In this document: one piece after another, positions 1-11,532 of the stretch
How positions within the stretch are numbered: the stretch's first letter is position 1
How the letters are laid out: each line of letters opens with the position of its first letter
DNA from: Halocaridina rubra
Taxonomy: Eukaryota; Arthropoda; Malacostraca; Decapoda; Atyidae
Reading direction: 5' to 3'
DNA: 64,000 nt
NCBI GenBank assembly: GCA_037179515.1
Contig: JAXCGZ010015121.1
Span: forward strand, 64,501-128,500
Notes under the pieces: generated by a model
Seen by the model: only the letters and a program-made list of their open reading frames with translations
The model's database searches: none
Told to the model about the DNA's origin: nothing
Position numbers and translations under genes: made by a program

Positions 1-56
1 ACAATAATAATAATAATAATAAAAATAATTATGATAATAACAGCAATAATAATAAT
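1..56. repeat. (AAT)n microsatellite, left flank of the Tigger element
   Basis: Imperfect AAT repeats with interruptions. The tract resumes at 2699 on the other side of the DNA transposon, so the transposon appears to have landed inside this microsatellite, at a TA dinucleotide (56-57). Confidence 0.9.
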
Positions 57-57
57 A

Positions 58-81
58 CAGTGAACCCTCGCTATATCGCGG
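58..81 (+). repeat. Left terminal inverted repeat of the Tigger element
   Basis: The sequence begins CAGTGAACCCTCG and continues into ATCGCGG. It pairs with the right end at 2675-2698, sharing AGTG, CCCTCG and ATCGCGG with a few mismatches. Confidence 0.8.
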
Positions 82-169
82 TTCACCTTTCGTGAATTCA
101 GCGCATCGTGGTTTTTCTTTGGCGAGCTTTTTTTTTTCTGGGTATATGTGAGAATTCACGATATGTGGA

Positions 170-772
170 AATATTAAAATTTTCATTATTTTCATTATTT
201 TATGGAATTTTTTTTCAACATTTTATTGATAAAAAAAGGTATTTCCCAGCCTAAGAATAATAAATCAGTAAAAAAATAGTAAAAAACAAATTTAAACATG
301 TAACTCTGAAAGTACAATACCGGTATCGGTGTTTCGGAAAACGCAAAGGGTCGCACCTACGAGAGCTAGTACATATTAAAAGTTCCAGTATTTTCATTAT
401 TTTATTTATAAAAAACGTATTTCCTAGCCTAAGAATAATGGAACAGTAAAAAATAGCAAAAAACATAAATTTATATATGCAACTCACAGTATTGTGCCAT
501 GTAAAATACGATACCGGTATCGGCGTTTCGAAAAACGAAAAGGGTCTCACCTACGTGAGCTAGAACGTATTGATATTTCCAGTATTTTCATTATTTTATT
601 GATAGAAAAAGTATTTCCAAGCCTAAGAATAGTAAAACAGTAAAAAAATAGTAAAACACATAAATTTAAACATGTAACGCACAGTATTGCACCATGGAAA
701 ATACTGTACGATAGCGTACACTGTATTGGGGTCTTGGAAAACGCAAAGGGTCGCACCTACGTGACATAGTAC
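170..772 (+). repeat. Three ~200-bp tandem repeats inside the Tigger 5' region
   Basis: Units are roughly 170-372, 373-566 and 567-772. Each runs from an AT-rich start through TATTTCC..AGCCTAAGAATA, an AAACAGTAAAAAATAG-like stretch, ATACCGGTATCGG (degenerate in unit 3), and ends with AAGGGTCKCACCTACG and TAGTAC or TAGAAC. Units have diverged by substitutions and small indels, so the triplication is not recent. Short reading frames on the minus strand here are shadows of this repeat. Confidence 0.8.
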
Positions 773-940
773 ATGGGATGCTATTGGTTGATGGGTGGGA
801 GATAACGAATCACAGAATTGTTTTTCTGTATGTCCTGTATCATGGGGCCTGATTGGGTTTTTGATTGAAGCTTCATTCTCCCAGCATCATCCATTGTCTC
901 GCGTCACCCGTTCAGTCTACTCACGTGTGCGCCATTTGCG

Positions 941-2313
941 TTGTGCTTCTTAATACGTTGTGCTTGTGATTTTGTCTTGGCCCTGTGGATTGCTGATTGC
1001 AGGAAGGAGAACATCAGCTTAGACACCAATATCATACAAACAAAGGTGAAGAAGCTGTATGAGACATTCACAGTAAGAGAACCTGATGATGACAGTGGCG
1101 ACCGTGAGGAGAAGGAGAGAGAAGAAGATATCGACGACACACAACCAGGACCTTCCAGCAAATCTCCACCGAAGACACGATTGTTCGTTGCAAACAAGGG
1201 ATGGTTCTCCAAATTTAAAAAAGGCTATGGCCTAAAGAGCTTTTTGGTGCATGGCAAAGCTGCCTCTGCAGATACAGCTGCAGCTGAAGAATTTGTAAAG
1301 AACGACTTCAAGAAAATTATCGCTGAGGGCGAATATGCTCCTGAGCAAGTCTTTAACATGGATGAGGCTGGGTTATTTTGGAAGAGAATGCCATCTCGCA
1401 CTTTTCTTTTCAAGGGAGAAGCTAAAGCGCACAAAGACCGCGTTACCCTCGTCATGTGCGGGAATGCTGCGGGCTTCATGTTAAAGCCCGGGCTTATCTA
1501 CAACTCAAAGAACCCTAGGGCTTTAAAGAACAAAAACAAGAATCTGGTGCCAGTGTATTGGATGCATAACCCTAATGCCTGGATCACGAAAAGCCTCACA
1601 ATGGACTGGTTTCACCAATGCATTATCCCTCAGGTCAAAGTTTATCTTGCAGAAAAGGCCCTTGAATTGAGTCTTCTTTTGATGGATAATGCTGGTGGCC
1701 ACACAACTAATCTCCAATATGATAGTGTTAAGTAGAGTTCCTGCCATCGAATACGACATCACTGATTCAGCCTATGGATCAAGGCGTTATTCGTGCATTC
1801 AAGGCCCTCTACACATGAAATGCACTGGCGAACCTGGTTGACTCCATGGATAAGGACAAAGAATTCGTACTGAAGACGCACTGGCATAGCTACATGATTG
1901 CTACATGCCTTCAAAATATTTAGAATGCAATCAAATAGATGAAGCTGGCCACAATCAATGCCAGCTGGAAGAAATTGTGGCCCGAAGTCATCTACGATTA
2001 CAAGGGATTCGCTCCTGATGAAGTCCATAACTTGGCAGTTGCGCAAGCTGTGAAGTTGGCTGCATTTCTAGGAGGAGAAGGCTTTAAAGATATGACTCAC
2101 GAAGACGTGAATGAATTGATTGACTGCCACTCGCAGCCTTTGACTGATGAAGACTTGGAGGAAATGACAAAAACAGTGAGCAAAGAAGAGGAAGAAGAAC
2201 AACCAGAGGAAACGCACGAAGAAGTCGAAGAACCTGGCCTTACACTCGAACATCTGGCAGCCATGTATAAACACTGTCACAGGAGCATGACGATAATATG
2301 GTTTGTTCGGTGA
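941..2313 (+). pseudogene. Tigger/pogo-like DDE transposase, frameshifted and interrupted
   Basis: The open frame 941-1735 starts inside the second CENP-B-type HTH (LALWIADCRKENISL, then KVKKLYE), continues with KGWFSKFKKGYGLKSF, and enters the DDE_1 domain with the first acidic residue in NMDEAGLFW and the second in LLLMDNAGGH. The frame stops at 1733-1735. A shift into another frame at about 1732 restores SNTTSLIQPMDQG, the family's third catalytic-aspartate block. That frame then has stops at about 1816, 1921 and 1936 before an acidic C-terminal part (1939-2313). The N-terminal HTH is missing. The protein would bind the inverted ends and catalyse transposition in the nucleus if intact; here it is dead. 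Confidence 0.88.
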
Positions 2314-2674
2314 CCTTCTGCAATATTATCAACGATGCCATTGTCACCTTACAGCAAAGGAAGAAACAGCGACAGCAACTCCCCATTACCATGTTCTTTG
2401 CTCGCGAAAAGTAGCCGTAAAGCTGTCATTGGCTGTGGAGTATTTGGCTGTGGAGTATGTACATATCATCATCACCTCATTCACGGTAAGCTTACCTATC
2501 ACATTCACATAGATTTACACTTGCATGCTGTTATTAATAAGTAAAGGGTGGTTTGTTAACAGTCCAGGGAGAGTTTATACAGTCAAGGTAAAAATAAATG
2601 TAAAATACCTATGTATATATGGTGCTCTTACTTCGCGGATTTTCACCTATCACGGCCAGTTCCGGACCCGAACC

Positions 2675-2698
2675 CCCGCGATAAACGAGGGAACACTC
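2675..2698 (-). repeat. Right terminal inverted repeat of the Tigger element
   Basis: Read on the minus strand it starts GAGTGTTCCCTCG and continues to TATCGCGGG, mirroring the left end. TA follows at 2699-2700. Confidence 0.8.
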
Positions 2699-2716
2699 TA
2701 ATAATAATAATAATGA

Positions 2717-2763
<47 letters not shown>

Positions 2764-2787
2764 ATAATAATAATAATAATAATAATG
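2699..2787. repeat. Compound (AAT)n-(ACT)n-(AAT)n microsatellite
   Basis: AAT repeats at 2701-2713, about 15 ACT units at 2717-2763, and AAT again at 2764-2787. The first part is the right-hand half of the tract that the Tigger element split. Confidence 0.95.
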
Positions 2788-2926
2788 GATTAAGCTGACG
2801 TAATTCTCTCTCATGTACACAATTTGAAGAGTAGACGGGGGGAAGGGCTTTCAGTTTTTCCTTTTCTTTTCCTTCCAGATTTCTCTTCCATTGGATGGTG
2901 CTGTGTTTATGTGTGTATGTATGTAT
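2788..2926. other. Short unique spacer ending in TGTA/TG repeats
   Basis: No gene seen. It ends with GTGTGTATGTATGTATGTG, an AC/ACAT-like microsatellite when read on the other strand, into which the 3' tail of LINE copy C0 runs. Confidence 0.6.
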
Positions 2927-2960
2927 GTGATTACCTAATTGTGATTACCTAATTGTGTTT

Positions 2961-2993
2961 ACGGGAAAGAGCCCAAAGCTCGTATCTTCCCGT
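2961..2993 (-). other. Conserved 3' UTR hairpin of LINE copy C0
   Basis: On the minus strand: ACGGGAAGA, TAC, GAGC, TTTGG, GCTC, TTTCCCGT. The outer arms ACGGGAA and TTCCCGT pair, and GAGC pairs with GCTC. The same hairpin lies just before the tail in nearly every copy. In UnaL2-type LINEs such a 3' stem-loop is recognised by the element's reverse transcriptase; that role is inferred here. Confidence 0.7.
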
Positions 2994-3017
2994 CTCCTCA
3001 TCGGTTCCATTTTAGAC

Positions 3018-5283
3018 TTAGTGATACTTATCATACCTGTCCTTAAAACTATGGATTGAGATAGCATTTATTACCGCATCGCTTAGCGAATTCCAATTAT
3101 CAACTACTCTTACACTGAAAAAGTATTTCCTTACATCCTGCAAAGAAGTTTTCTTACCAAGCTTCAAACTATGACCTCTAGTTCTAGAGCCAGCCATATC
3201 AAAATATCGATCCCTATCCACTCTATCATAACCATGAAGGAATTTAAAGACTGTCACCATATACCCCCTCACTCTTCTAGCTTCGAGTGATGGTAAGTCT
3301 AATTCCCTCAGCCTCTCATCATAACTGAGATTGCGTATTTCTGGCACCAGTTTCGTGGCATGTCTTTGAACTTTTTCAAGCTTAGCTATGTGCTTTTTCA
3401 AGTGCGGATTCCAAAAGGGGGCTGCATATTCGAGTTTTGGCCTCACATAGGTTACATAAATATTTCTGAACATTTCCGTGTCCATGTGCCTGAAGGCTAC
3501 CCTTACATTTGATAAGAATGCATATGCTGCCCTTACTATGCCATTTATATGTATTTCTGGAGACAAATCTGCCAGTATGTTTACTCCTAGATCTCTCTCA
3601 TTTTCTGTCTCTTGAAGTTGTACTCCAGCCACCAAGTAGTCAAGCTTGGGCCTTCTTGCACTTGTACCCATTCTCATTACCTTACATTTTGAAGTATTGA
3701 ATTTCATTAGCCACTTTTCTGACCACTCATGCAGATTATCTAGATCCTCCTGAAGTTCTCTACCATTGTTCTCGTTTTTTTACTTTCTTCACAATCTTTG
3801 CATCATCTGCAAACATATTCATGAATGAATTTACAGACTCTGGTAGGTCATTTACATATACAAGGAACAAAAGTGGCCCTAAAACTGAACCCTGTGGAAC
3901 TCCACTACTAACTCTTCTCCATTCAGACACTGAGTGTCTTACTCTAACCCTCTGTTCCCTTCCTTCTAAGTAAGTTTTTATCCATTCCAAAACATTTCCA
4001 CCTATTCTAGCCATTGATTGCAGCTTCCTAATAAGTCTCCCATGTGGAACAGTGTCAAGCGCTTTCTGGAAGTCTAGCAATATGCAATCTGCCCAGCCCT
4101 CTCTTTCCTGTAAGATTTGGCTTACCTCATCATAAAATTCTAATAAGTTTGTTACTGTTGATCTACCTTCTCTGAAGCCATGTTGCCTCACTGACAAAAA
4201 GTTGAAGGATTCCAAGTGAAGAGAGATATGTTTCCTTAGTAGTTTCTCCACAACTTTGCAAACTATGCTGGTCAAGGAAACTGGTCTATAGTTCAGAGCC
4301 GTATCCCTCCTTCCCTTTTTGAAGATAGGTATCACATTTGCTTGTTTCCAGCATCTTGGAATCTCCCCCGACTCCAGTGACTCCTTAAATATGATACTTA
4401 GTGCCACTGATATTGTGTTTGCGCATTTTTTAAGCACATGAGGGGATATGTCATCAGGACCTGTAGCTTTATGAACATCTAAATCCATCAGCGCTTTGCA
4501 TACCTCTGTGGCTGTAAGGTTGATGTTCTCTAATACCGGCCCTTGAGCTTCTATCACTGCAATCTGAGGGGGTGGGGTATTTTCTACTGTAAATACTGAC
4601 TGAAACTCCTTGTTTAATTCTTTGCAGATCTCTTCATCCGTCTCAGTGATGCTTCCATCCGCTCTCTTTAGCCTTAAAACCTGTTCTTTTACCTTCAGTT
4701 TTCCTCTGATAAAGTTGTGGAAAAGCTTGGGATTTTCTTTAGCCTTCCTGGTGATGTCCCTCTCATAGTCTCTCTCTGCCTCTCTCCTTTTACTTAGGTA
4801 GTCATTTCTTGCTCTTTTGTAGGTTTGCCAGGCATTTATGTTTTTTCTCCTCCTATACCTTTTCCAGCATTTGTCTCTCCACTCCTTAGCTCTTTTACAC
4901 CCATTATCGAACCATTTCTCTCTGGCATGAATTACACCTACTTTGGTGACAGGTATGCAGCAATCTACTATCTTCCCATATTTCTCACAAAAGATGTCAT
5001 ACATTTCTTGTACAGATTTGTTGTAAAATAAGGTTCTCCAGTCAAGAACTGCAAAAAGCTCATTCATTTTGATGTAATCTCCTTTCCGATAGTTCCTCCT
5101 CATGTCCTCAGGGCCTCTACTCTCAGGAAGAATATCTTCAATGATATACTCTATCAACAACACACAGTGGTCACTCTTTCCAATTGGTGGTTCATACTCA
5201 ATTTTTTCAATATCCAACACATTATCTGTGAACACTAGATCAAGTAGTGATGGCTCATCCCCACCCCTGGCCCTTGTTGGTTC
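3018..5283 (-). pseudogene. C0 ORF2: reverse transcriptase, one frameshift
   Basis: The frame is open from 5283 down to about 3780 and again from 3707 down to the stop at 3018-3020. It keeps the end of the endonuclease (SLLDLVFTD, KSDHCVL), RT motifs [28 protein letters not shown] (motif A), [12 protein letters not shown] (motif B) and MFADDAKI (motif C), then the conserved C-terminal region (YVRPKLEYAAPFWN, KLVPEIRNLSYDERL). A one-base insertion in the T7 run at 3775-3781 (six bases in sister copies) breaks the frame just after FADD. The frame continuing to 5349 beyond the truncation point is flank, not gene. Confidence 0.9.
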
Positions 5284-5598
<315 letters not shown>

Positions 5599-5653
5599 CT
5601 AAATATGTATGACTATGAAGCCCCAGTGGTATTTCTATTGTTCATCTAATTAG

Positions 5654-5928
<275 letters not shown>

Positions 5929-7099
5929 CAGTGCAGTGACTGCTTGTTCTAGCCTGTTTAATTGAAGCCATATGAGAGAACAGGCAGACAGAAACTGACT
6001 GGATTCGAGAGCAGACGTAATATTCAGTGGATTCATTCTGGGCCTCAGTTACGTAAGTTATGAGAAACTAACTGCATCAACCTGTAATAATTAACATGTA
6101 GCATAAGATGCTAATAGATGATGACATGAACAAAATATAATTGTGTAATGTAGAATTGTATAACGTATTCAATGATTAATAGTTGTAGTCTTATGACTTC
6201 TAGGCTAACCTTACCAATTAAAGACGAGTCTGTGATGTGGCCCTTTTCTTTATCACCAACCATTAAACTTGACTGCCTTAAAGGTGTCAATAGTTTGCAT
6301 AAAGCCTAGAGGGAGATGATGAAAACCAGATGCTGAGGAGACAACTGCTAGGCTACATCACAGTGGAGAGGCTACGTTGACAAAGTAATCAGCCTCAATG
6401 AGTCAGAGTGGTGGGCAACCATGAACGAAACATACTGGGACAAGCGTATGAGCGATAACTTCTAAGAGAGGATCGAGAGTAAATGTAGAAGTCTACGGGA
6501 GTGACACAAAATTTCAACGACAAAATCTCCCATAATGCATACATTTTCAGCAGCTTATAGAGAGATGAGTCTCAGCCCAGGTACGATGTACTATAAGACT
6601 TGTGATAAACAGAGGATTACCTGAGAGCTGGTCTATGGATGAACAGACGAATACTGTATTGCGTTGCAAGTGTGCCGGCGGCAACAGGAGTGAACAATTA
6701 AGGTGTAAATATAGTGATTACTGATTGAACATTGTTGGGGATGTGCTGAAGGTCTCAGCAGACCTAAGGATTAATTCTTGCAACGGGAGGAGTGTGCTAA
6801 TAAACATATATATATTTAAGTTATTGCAATGGGGGTAGTTGATGATTAAGGAGCCTATTTAAGAACGTGTAAAGGAGGGAGAGTAAAGGACAGGTTGGAG
6901 AGCATTAAAGGTATAAGCAACGGCTCATGAAGCCAATTAATTAGCCGGATTGGGAGTAAAGCACAATAGCAGGAAGGAAACTGTCAGGTTATTGTGAAGG
7001 TTGATGCAGTTAGGGGATATTTATCTTAACAGTAGAATTGAGACAAGTTAGTAGGGCTCAAATTAATGTACTTGCAGACTCTGTTCTTAATGCTATCGG
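5929..7099. other. Non-coding stretch, no gene recognised
   Basis: No reading frame of note, no motif I recognise and no simple repeat. It could be the 5' part (LTR or leader) of the Pao-like remnant downstream, but I see no matching second LTR and do not claim it. Confidence 0.45.
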
Positions 7100-8620
7100 T
7101 TACTAGGTGAATGACGTGTTGGCTACAGTGGTATGAATGGAGGAGGTTTTCCCGCCGCAAGGTGGGAGCGGAGTTCAGGTGTTCCTCCACAGTGCTACAG
7201 TGATAATTAAGCTTCAGTGGTAAAAACGGAGGAGGTTTTCCCTCCGCAACTAGGGAAGCGGAGTTGAAGTATCCCTCTGCGCTGGTACAGTAATGTGAAC
7301 AGAGAAGGTTTTCCCTCCACAATGTGGGAGTGGAGTTCAGGTGTTCCTCTGCAGTGCTACAATGGAAAGTAAGCTACAGTGGTAACAACGGAGGAGGATT
7401 TCCCTCCGCAACGTGGCAAGCGGAGTTGAAGTTTTCCTCCGCATTGCTACAGTGATGTGAATGGAGGAGGTTTTCCCTCTGCAACTTGGAAGCGGAGTTA
7501 GGGTGTCCCTTCGCAGTGCTACAGTGGTATGAACAGAGGAGGTATTCCCTGTGCAACGTGGGAGCAGAGTTCAGGTGTCCCTCCATAGTGCTACAATGGT
7601 TAATAAGCTACAGTGGTAAGAGCTACAGTGGTAAATAAGCTACAGTGGTAAAAACAGAGAAGGTTTTCCCTCTGCAACGTGGGAAGTGGAGTTGGGGTAT
7701 CCCTCCGCGCTGCTACAGTGATGTGAACGGAGGAGGTTTTCTCTCCGCAACGTGGGAATGGAGTTATGATGTCCCTTCGCAGTGCTACAGTGGTAAGTAA
7801 GCTACAGTGGTAAGAACGTAGGAGGTTTTCCCTCTGCAACATGGGAAGCGGAGTTGAGATATCCCTCCACACTGCTACAGTGGTGTGAATGGAGGAGCTT
7901 TTCCCTCCGCAGCGTGGGAGCGGAGTTATGGTGTTCCTTCACAATGCTGCAGTGGTAAGTTAGCTACAGTCCATCCGCAGTGCTACATTGGTAAGTACGG
8001 AGGAGGTTTTCCCTCCACAACATGGGAAGTGGAGTTGAGGTATCTCTCTGCAGTGCTAAAGTGGTAAGTTAGCTACAGTGGTATGAATGGAGGAGGTTTT
8101 CCTCCGCAACGTGGGAAGCGGAGTTGAGGTATCCCTCCGCAGTGCTACACTGGTAAGTACGGAGGAGGTTTTCCCTCCGCAATGTGGGAAGCGGAGTTGA
8201 GGTATCCCTCTGGAATGCTACAGTGGTAAGTTATCTACAGTCCATCCGCCGTGCTACAGTGGTAACTTAGTTAAAATGGTATGAACGGAGGAGTTTTTCC
8301 CTCCGCAACGTTGGAAGTGGAGTTGAGGTATCTCTCCGCAGTGCTACAGTGGTAAGTGCGGAGGAGGTTTTCCCTCTGCAATGTGGAAAGCGGAGTTGAG
8401 GTATCCCTCTGCAGTGCTACAATGGTGTGAACGTAGGAGGTTTTTCCATCTGCAACGTGGGAAGCGGAGTTGAGGTATCCCTCCACAGTGTATGATCTGT
8501 TGACTATGCAAAGCGGAGTTGAAATTACCCTTTTGCAGAGGTGAAAACGGAGTCAAGGTTATCCTTCCACTGCGTTGGGAATCGAAGTTGAGGTTATCCC
8601 TCTGCAGCGTCGGCTAATTT
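7100..8620. repeat. Minisatellite of ~70-90-bp hairpin-forming units
   Basis: About 17 diverged units, each with a GCTACAGTGGTA box, then GGAGGAGGTTTTCCCTCCGC, then AACGTGGGAAGCGGAGTTGAG, then GTATCCCTCCGCAGT. Spacing varies: GGAGGAGG starts at 7139, 7228, 8089 and 8161, for example, giving 89 and 72 between neighbours. Within a unit CGGAGG pairs with CCTCCG, and GCGGAG pairs with CTCCGC, so two hairpins are possible. Minus-strand open frames here are products of the repeat. Confidence 0.9.
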
Positions 8621-8749
8621 CGACTGAGGAAAGATGCAGATCACTTACCCGAATAAGAAATGGAGGCAAACGATAAGGATAGGGAATTGAATATAGGAAA
8701 GGGAAGCCCTAGGATGCGGACAACAACTGAAGGGTAGCAAGATGCCAAG

Positions 8750-10598
8750 ATGATTACAAGAACAGATATGGAAACACACGTGAATGAATGGTATGGAGAA
8801 CTGACAGGCGAGGCACAGGAGCCGATGAAGAAACAACCAACAGCCAGAGAGGCAGCCCTGATGACCAGTGTCTTGGAGTCCATCAAGGAATCTATTAGAG
8901 GCACAGTTGAACAGATAATGCAGGAGCAGTGGAATAATGATGAGTGGCTGCGAAGGAAGGAGCGGGTGCACGGAATAGGAGTGGTGGAAGAAGGCCCGAG
9001 GGGGACAAGGAGCGATACGAGCACGAGCAAAAAGAGAAAGGCAGACATCGAAGGGAACCACGAGGGCGAGGATCAAAAGGGCAAGAAAGAGTGAGAGAGG
9101 GGGAAGCAACGAGTGGATGCAGAAGTCGGAAGAAACGCAATTCTGGTCCATTTGTGGCTAGTGGAACCCACAGGAGCCACCCAAATGTGAGCAGGCCAGT
9201 AATGAACAGCCAAGGGAATGCTCTTCGGCTCAACGGACTGCAGGTGCAGCTGATGGAAGTGTGGGAAGGACTGATACGGGAGGCAAGGAATGATCGCGAC
9301 CCTGAAATCAGACTGATCAAGGATGCCAGGGGTCGATTGCCTGTGGAATTGTCATGTGAGTTCATTGTGATGTCCCAAATGAAAGAGAATAATACAGGAA
9401 GCACCTGTGGAGCAACTGATCTCATAAAGTACATCGCAGAGCAGATGGCCAGTATCCAAACATGGGATGGTAGGGCAAGAATCGACACCGGTCGTGGGTC
9501 TCCAAGGGAAGCCAGAGGCAATCGAGATGGACCAGAGCACGAGAAGGCGAAGGAAAGGGAGACAGGGTCTGAACTATGCCAGTTGTGTCATGATAGACAT
9601 TTGCTCAAGGTTTCACAGAGCTTCGCAAGGCTAGGGAGTAAGGAGCTTCTGAGGGCGGCTGCAAAGTTTCGGGTATGCTTCGGGTGCCTAAAGAAGGGAC
9701 ACATTCGCCATGTGCCAAGAAAGGACGCCATCTGAAGTATGCGAGAGTGATTCAAACGTGATGATCCTGCACACATATTATGGCAGTAGGTCGACGGGGA
9801 GGACTAGTGAACGAGACAACCGAAGGGACCAGCGACCATCAAGCCGAGAAGAAGACATATGGCGCAAGCGAGAACGAGAAGGCCATGATGAAGAGAGACA
9901 ACGACGGTCAGAACAAAGAGGTGACACGCGGCAGAAGAGACGCTCAGAGCCACTAACTATGCCGGACGGTCCAGGGAATGACATTAGGAGAAGGGGACAG
10001 TTGCTCACGCAGCCTGGTAGACAAGATCAGAACCCCCGGAGTATTGATACAGGTAGAAGTTAACACCATCGACCACGTACGGCAATGGGACACGCGAATG
10101 GTGGACCTGTGGGTAATAGCGGCAAATGCTAGACGCCCAAAGGAGCTGCGGTTCTACCAAGTCATAGTGGTCACCAGCCTGCCAAGGAGAATAACTGATT
10201 GCATTGCCAGAAGGGAAGAGATCTGCCGATGGGAGCACCTGGCCTCCTTAAGGGGATCATACGTGAGCAACAAGGAGAACGCCGAGGTGGAAATCTCATA
10301 GGACTTGACCATCCATAGGCCGTACTCCCGCTCGAGGTCAGGTGGGGGTGTGACGGGGAACCCTTTGCGTTGAGGACAGCTCTAGGCTGGACGGTACAGG
10401 GCGCCTTTGCTGCCCAGGGACACAATGGAAACGGCGACGATCCTCACTGCCATAGCCGAGCTGCCAAGATCAACTAGTGGCAATGAGTCTTTGGAGCAAC
10501 GAGACCAACGGTTCTGGGAGCTAAACGAGCCCATGACAAAGGAAGCTCAGGAGGGAGAAGGGCTGTCGCCATTGGACCAGTATGTCTTGAGCCTGTAG
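8750..10598 (+). pseudogene. Bel/Pao-type LTR retrotransposon gag-protease remnant
   Basis: Frames 8750-9094 and 8944-9735 carry an Arg/Lys/Glu-rich gag-like region followed by a Pao-type zinc-finger segment: CQLCHDRHLL, then a KFRVCFGCLKKGH block at about 9664-9708. The third metal ligand of the first finger appears to be Ser (KVSQSF). After a frame change CAKKGRHLKYARV follows. Around 10170-10250 the region RREEICRWEHL, then LIGLDHP (about 10294) and EPFALRTALGWTVQG (about 10357-10400) match the Pao aspartic-protease (A17) region. RFWELNEP at about 10527 is the usual following block. Several frameshifts and stops separate these pieces, and the RT, RNase H and integrase are absent. Confidence 0.72.
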
Positions 10599-11288
10599 GA
10601 CAGTCATGTAAGCTTATCTAAAAATAATTATTCATTGTGAAATTTATAATTATTAATGAACTAATTAAGGCAATTTGATATTCTCAGAGGGTATATTTTG
10701 AATATGAAGTTAAAATAATGATAGTTAAGTCCTTTTATTTGTTGTTGGAGAAAGAGAAATTGTAGTTTTGTTAATGTGTATTAAAAGAAAAAAAAATTCT
10801 CTTGAAGTATCAACTTTAGTGTAAAATATTTTTAATTTACAGAGCTTGTTAAGCTTTCCAAGAGTTCCATATCATTATTGACAGTATTTTATTAAATACT
10901 TTTGTAGTATTTTGTTTAAATTCCGTCGGAGGTGTGTTTGACTTATGGTGAGTGTGTGCTTCGACTCGACCCTCCGATTTATAAAAAGAAAAAAAGAAAC
11001 AAGAGAAAAGACACTGCCATAATAGGCAAGTTTGTGTATGTGCATTTCACTAGCGTTTTTGTGATGTTAAACAGAAAAAGAATGGATTTATGATTCACCA
11101 TAGTTTGATATATATTAAATTAAGGTTATCTGTTTTTAAAAAGATAGTAAACAAAATTTCGAAAATGGTAAAAGAAACTGGTCAAAAAAATTACTTTAGC
11201 ATGAGTATTATTATGAAATACAATTACAGAACTTTTGTTCTTGCCTCAAAATGCTATTATCACTTATTATTTACTATTATTCTTATTT
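10599..11288. other. AT-rich stretch, no gene seen
   Basis: Long A/T-rich sequence with A-runs near 10790 and 10985. No coding or RNA feature supported. Confidence 0.5.
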
Positions 11289-11309
11289 TATTTTATTATA
11301 ATTATAATA

Positions 11310-11387
<78 letters not shown>

Positions 11388-11442
11388 TTATTATTATTAT
11401 TATTATTATTATTATCATTATTATTATTATTAGTTATTATTA

Positions 11443-11531
<89 letters not shown>

Positions 11532-11532
11532 G
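11289..11532. repeat. (ATT)n microsatellite
   Basis: About 240 bases of ATT repeats with a few interruptions (near 11388, 11416, 11433 and 11445). Poly-Ile/Tyr/Asn reading frames across it are artefacts. Confidence 0.97.

Larger units (their letters stand above)
58..2698 (+). mobile_element. Tigger/pogo-type (Tc1/mariner superfamily) DNA transposon, degenerate
   Basis: Seen: inverted ends (left CAGTGAACCCTCG, right end read inward GAGTGTTCCCTCG), TA on both sides (56-57 and 2699-2700), and an internal coding remnant with CENP-B-type HTH and DDE_1 motifs. Known: Tigger/pogo elements insert at TA, duplicate it and move by cut and paste using a DDE/D transposase. The length of ~2.64 kb fits the family. 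The 5' third holds tandem repeats rather than the expected first helix-turn-helix, so the element looks rearranged as well as mutated. It is not autonomous. Confidence 0.88.
2927..5283 (-). mobile_element. LINE copy C0: CR1/L2-group non-LTR element, 5'-truncated, minus strand
   Basis: The only minus-strand copy of the family that fills 14.9-64 kb. On the minus strand it begins within ORF2 (first matching base about 5283, in the EPTRARGG region), contains reverse transcriptase and C-terminal domain, the 3' hairpin (2961-2993) and two tail units (2941-2954, 2927-2940). Both outer flanks are AC/ACAT-rich (CACATACACAT on one side, ACACCCACACG on the other), fitting insertion into an AC-type microsatellite. 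Confidence 0.92.

Noticed and set aside
7026..8556. Several minus-strand frames with repeated ENLL..HCS motifs, resembling a repeat protein
   Set aside because: They change frame from unit to unit and match the DNA minisatellite period. They are the reverse translation of the hairpin units.
8641..9521. Long minus-strand frames opposite the gag-like region
   Set aside because: The opposite strand shows Pao gag zinc-finger motifs, and the minus frames show only low-complexity Ser/Leu composition.
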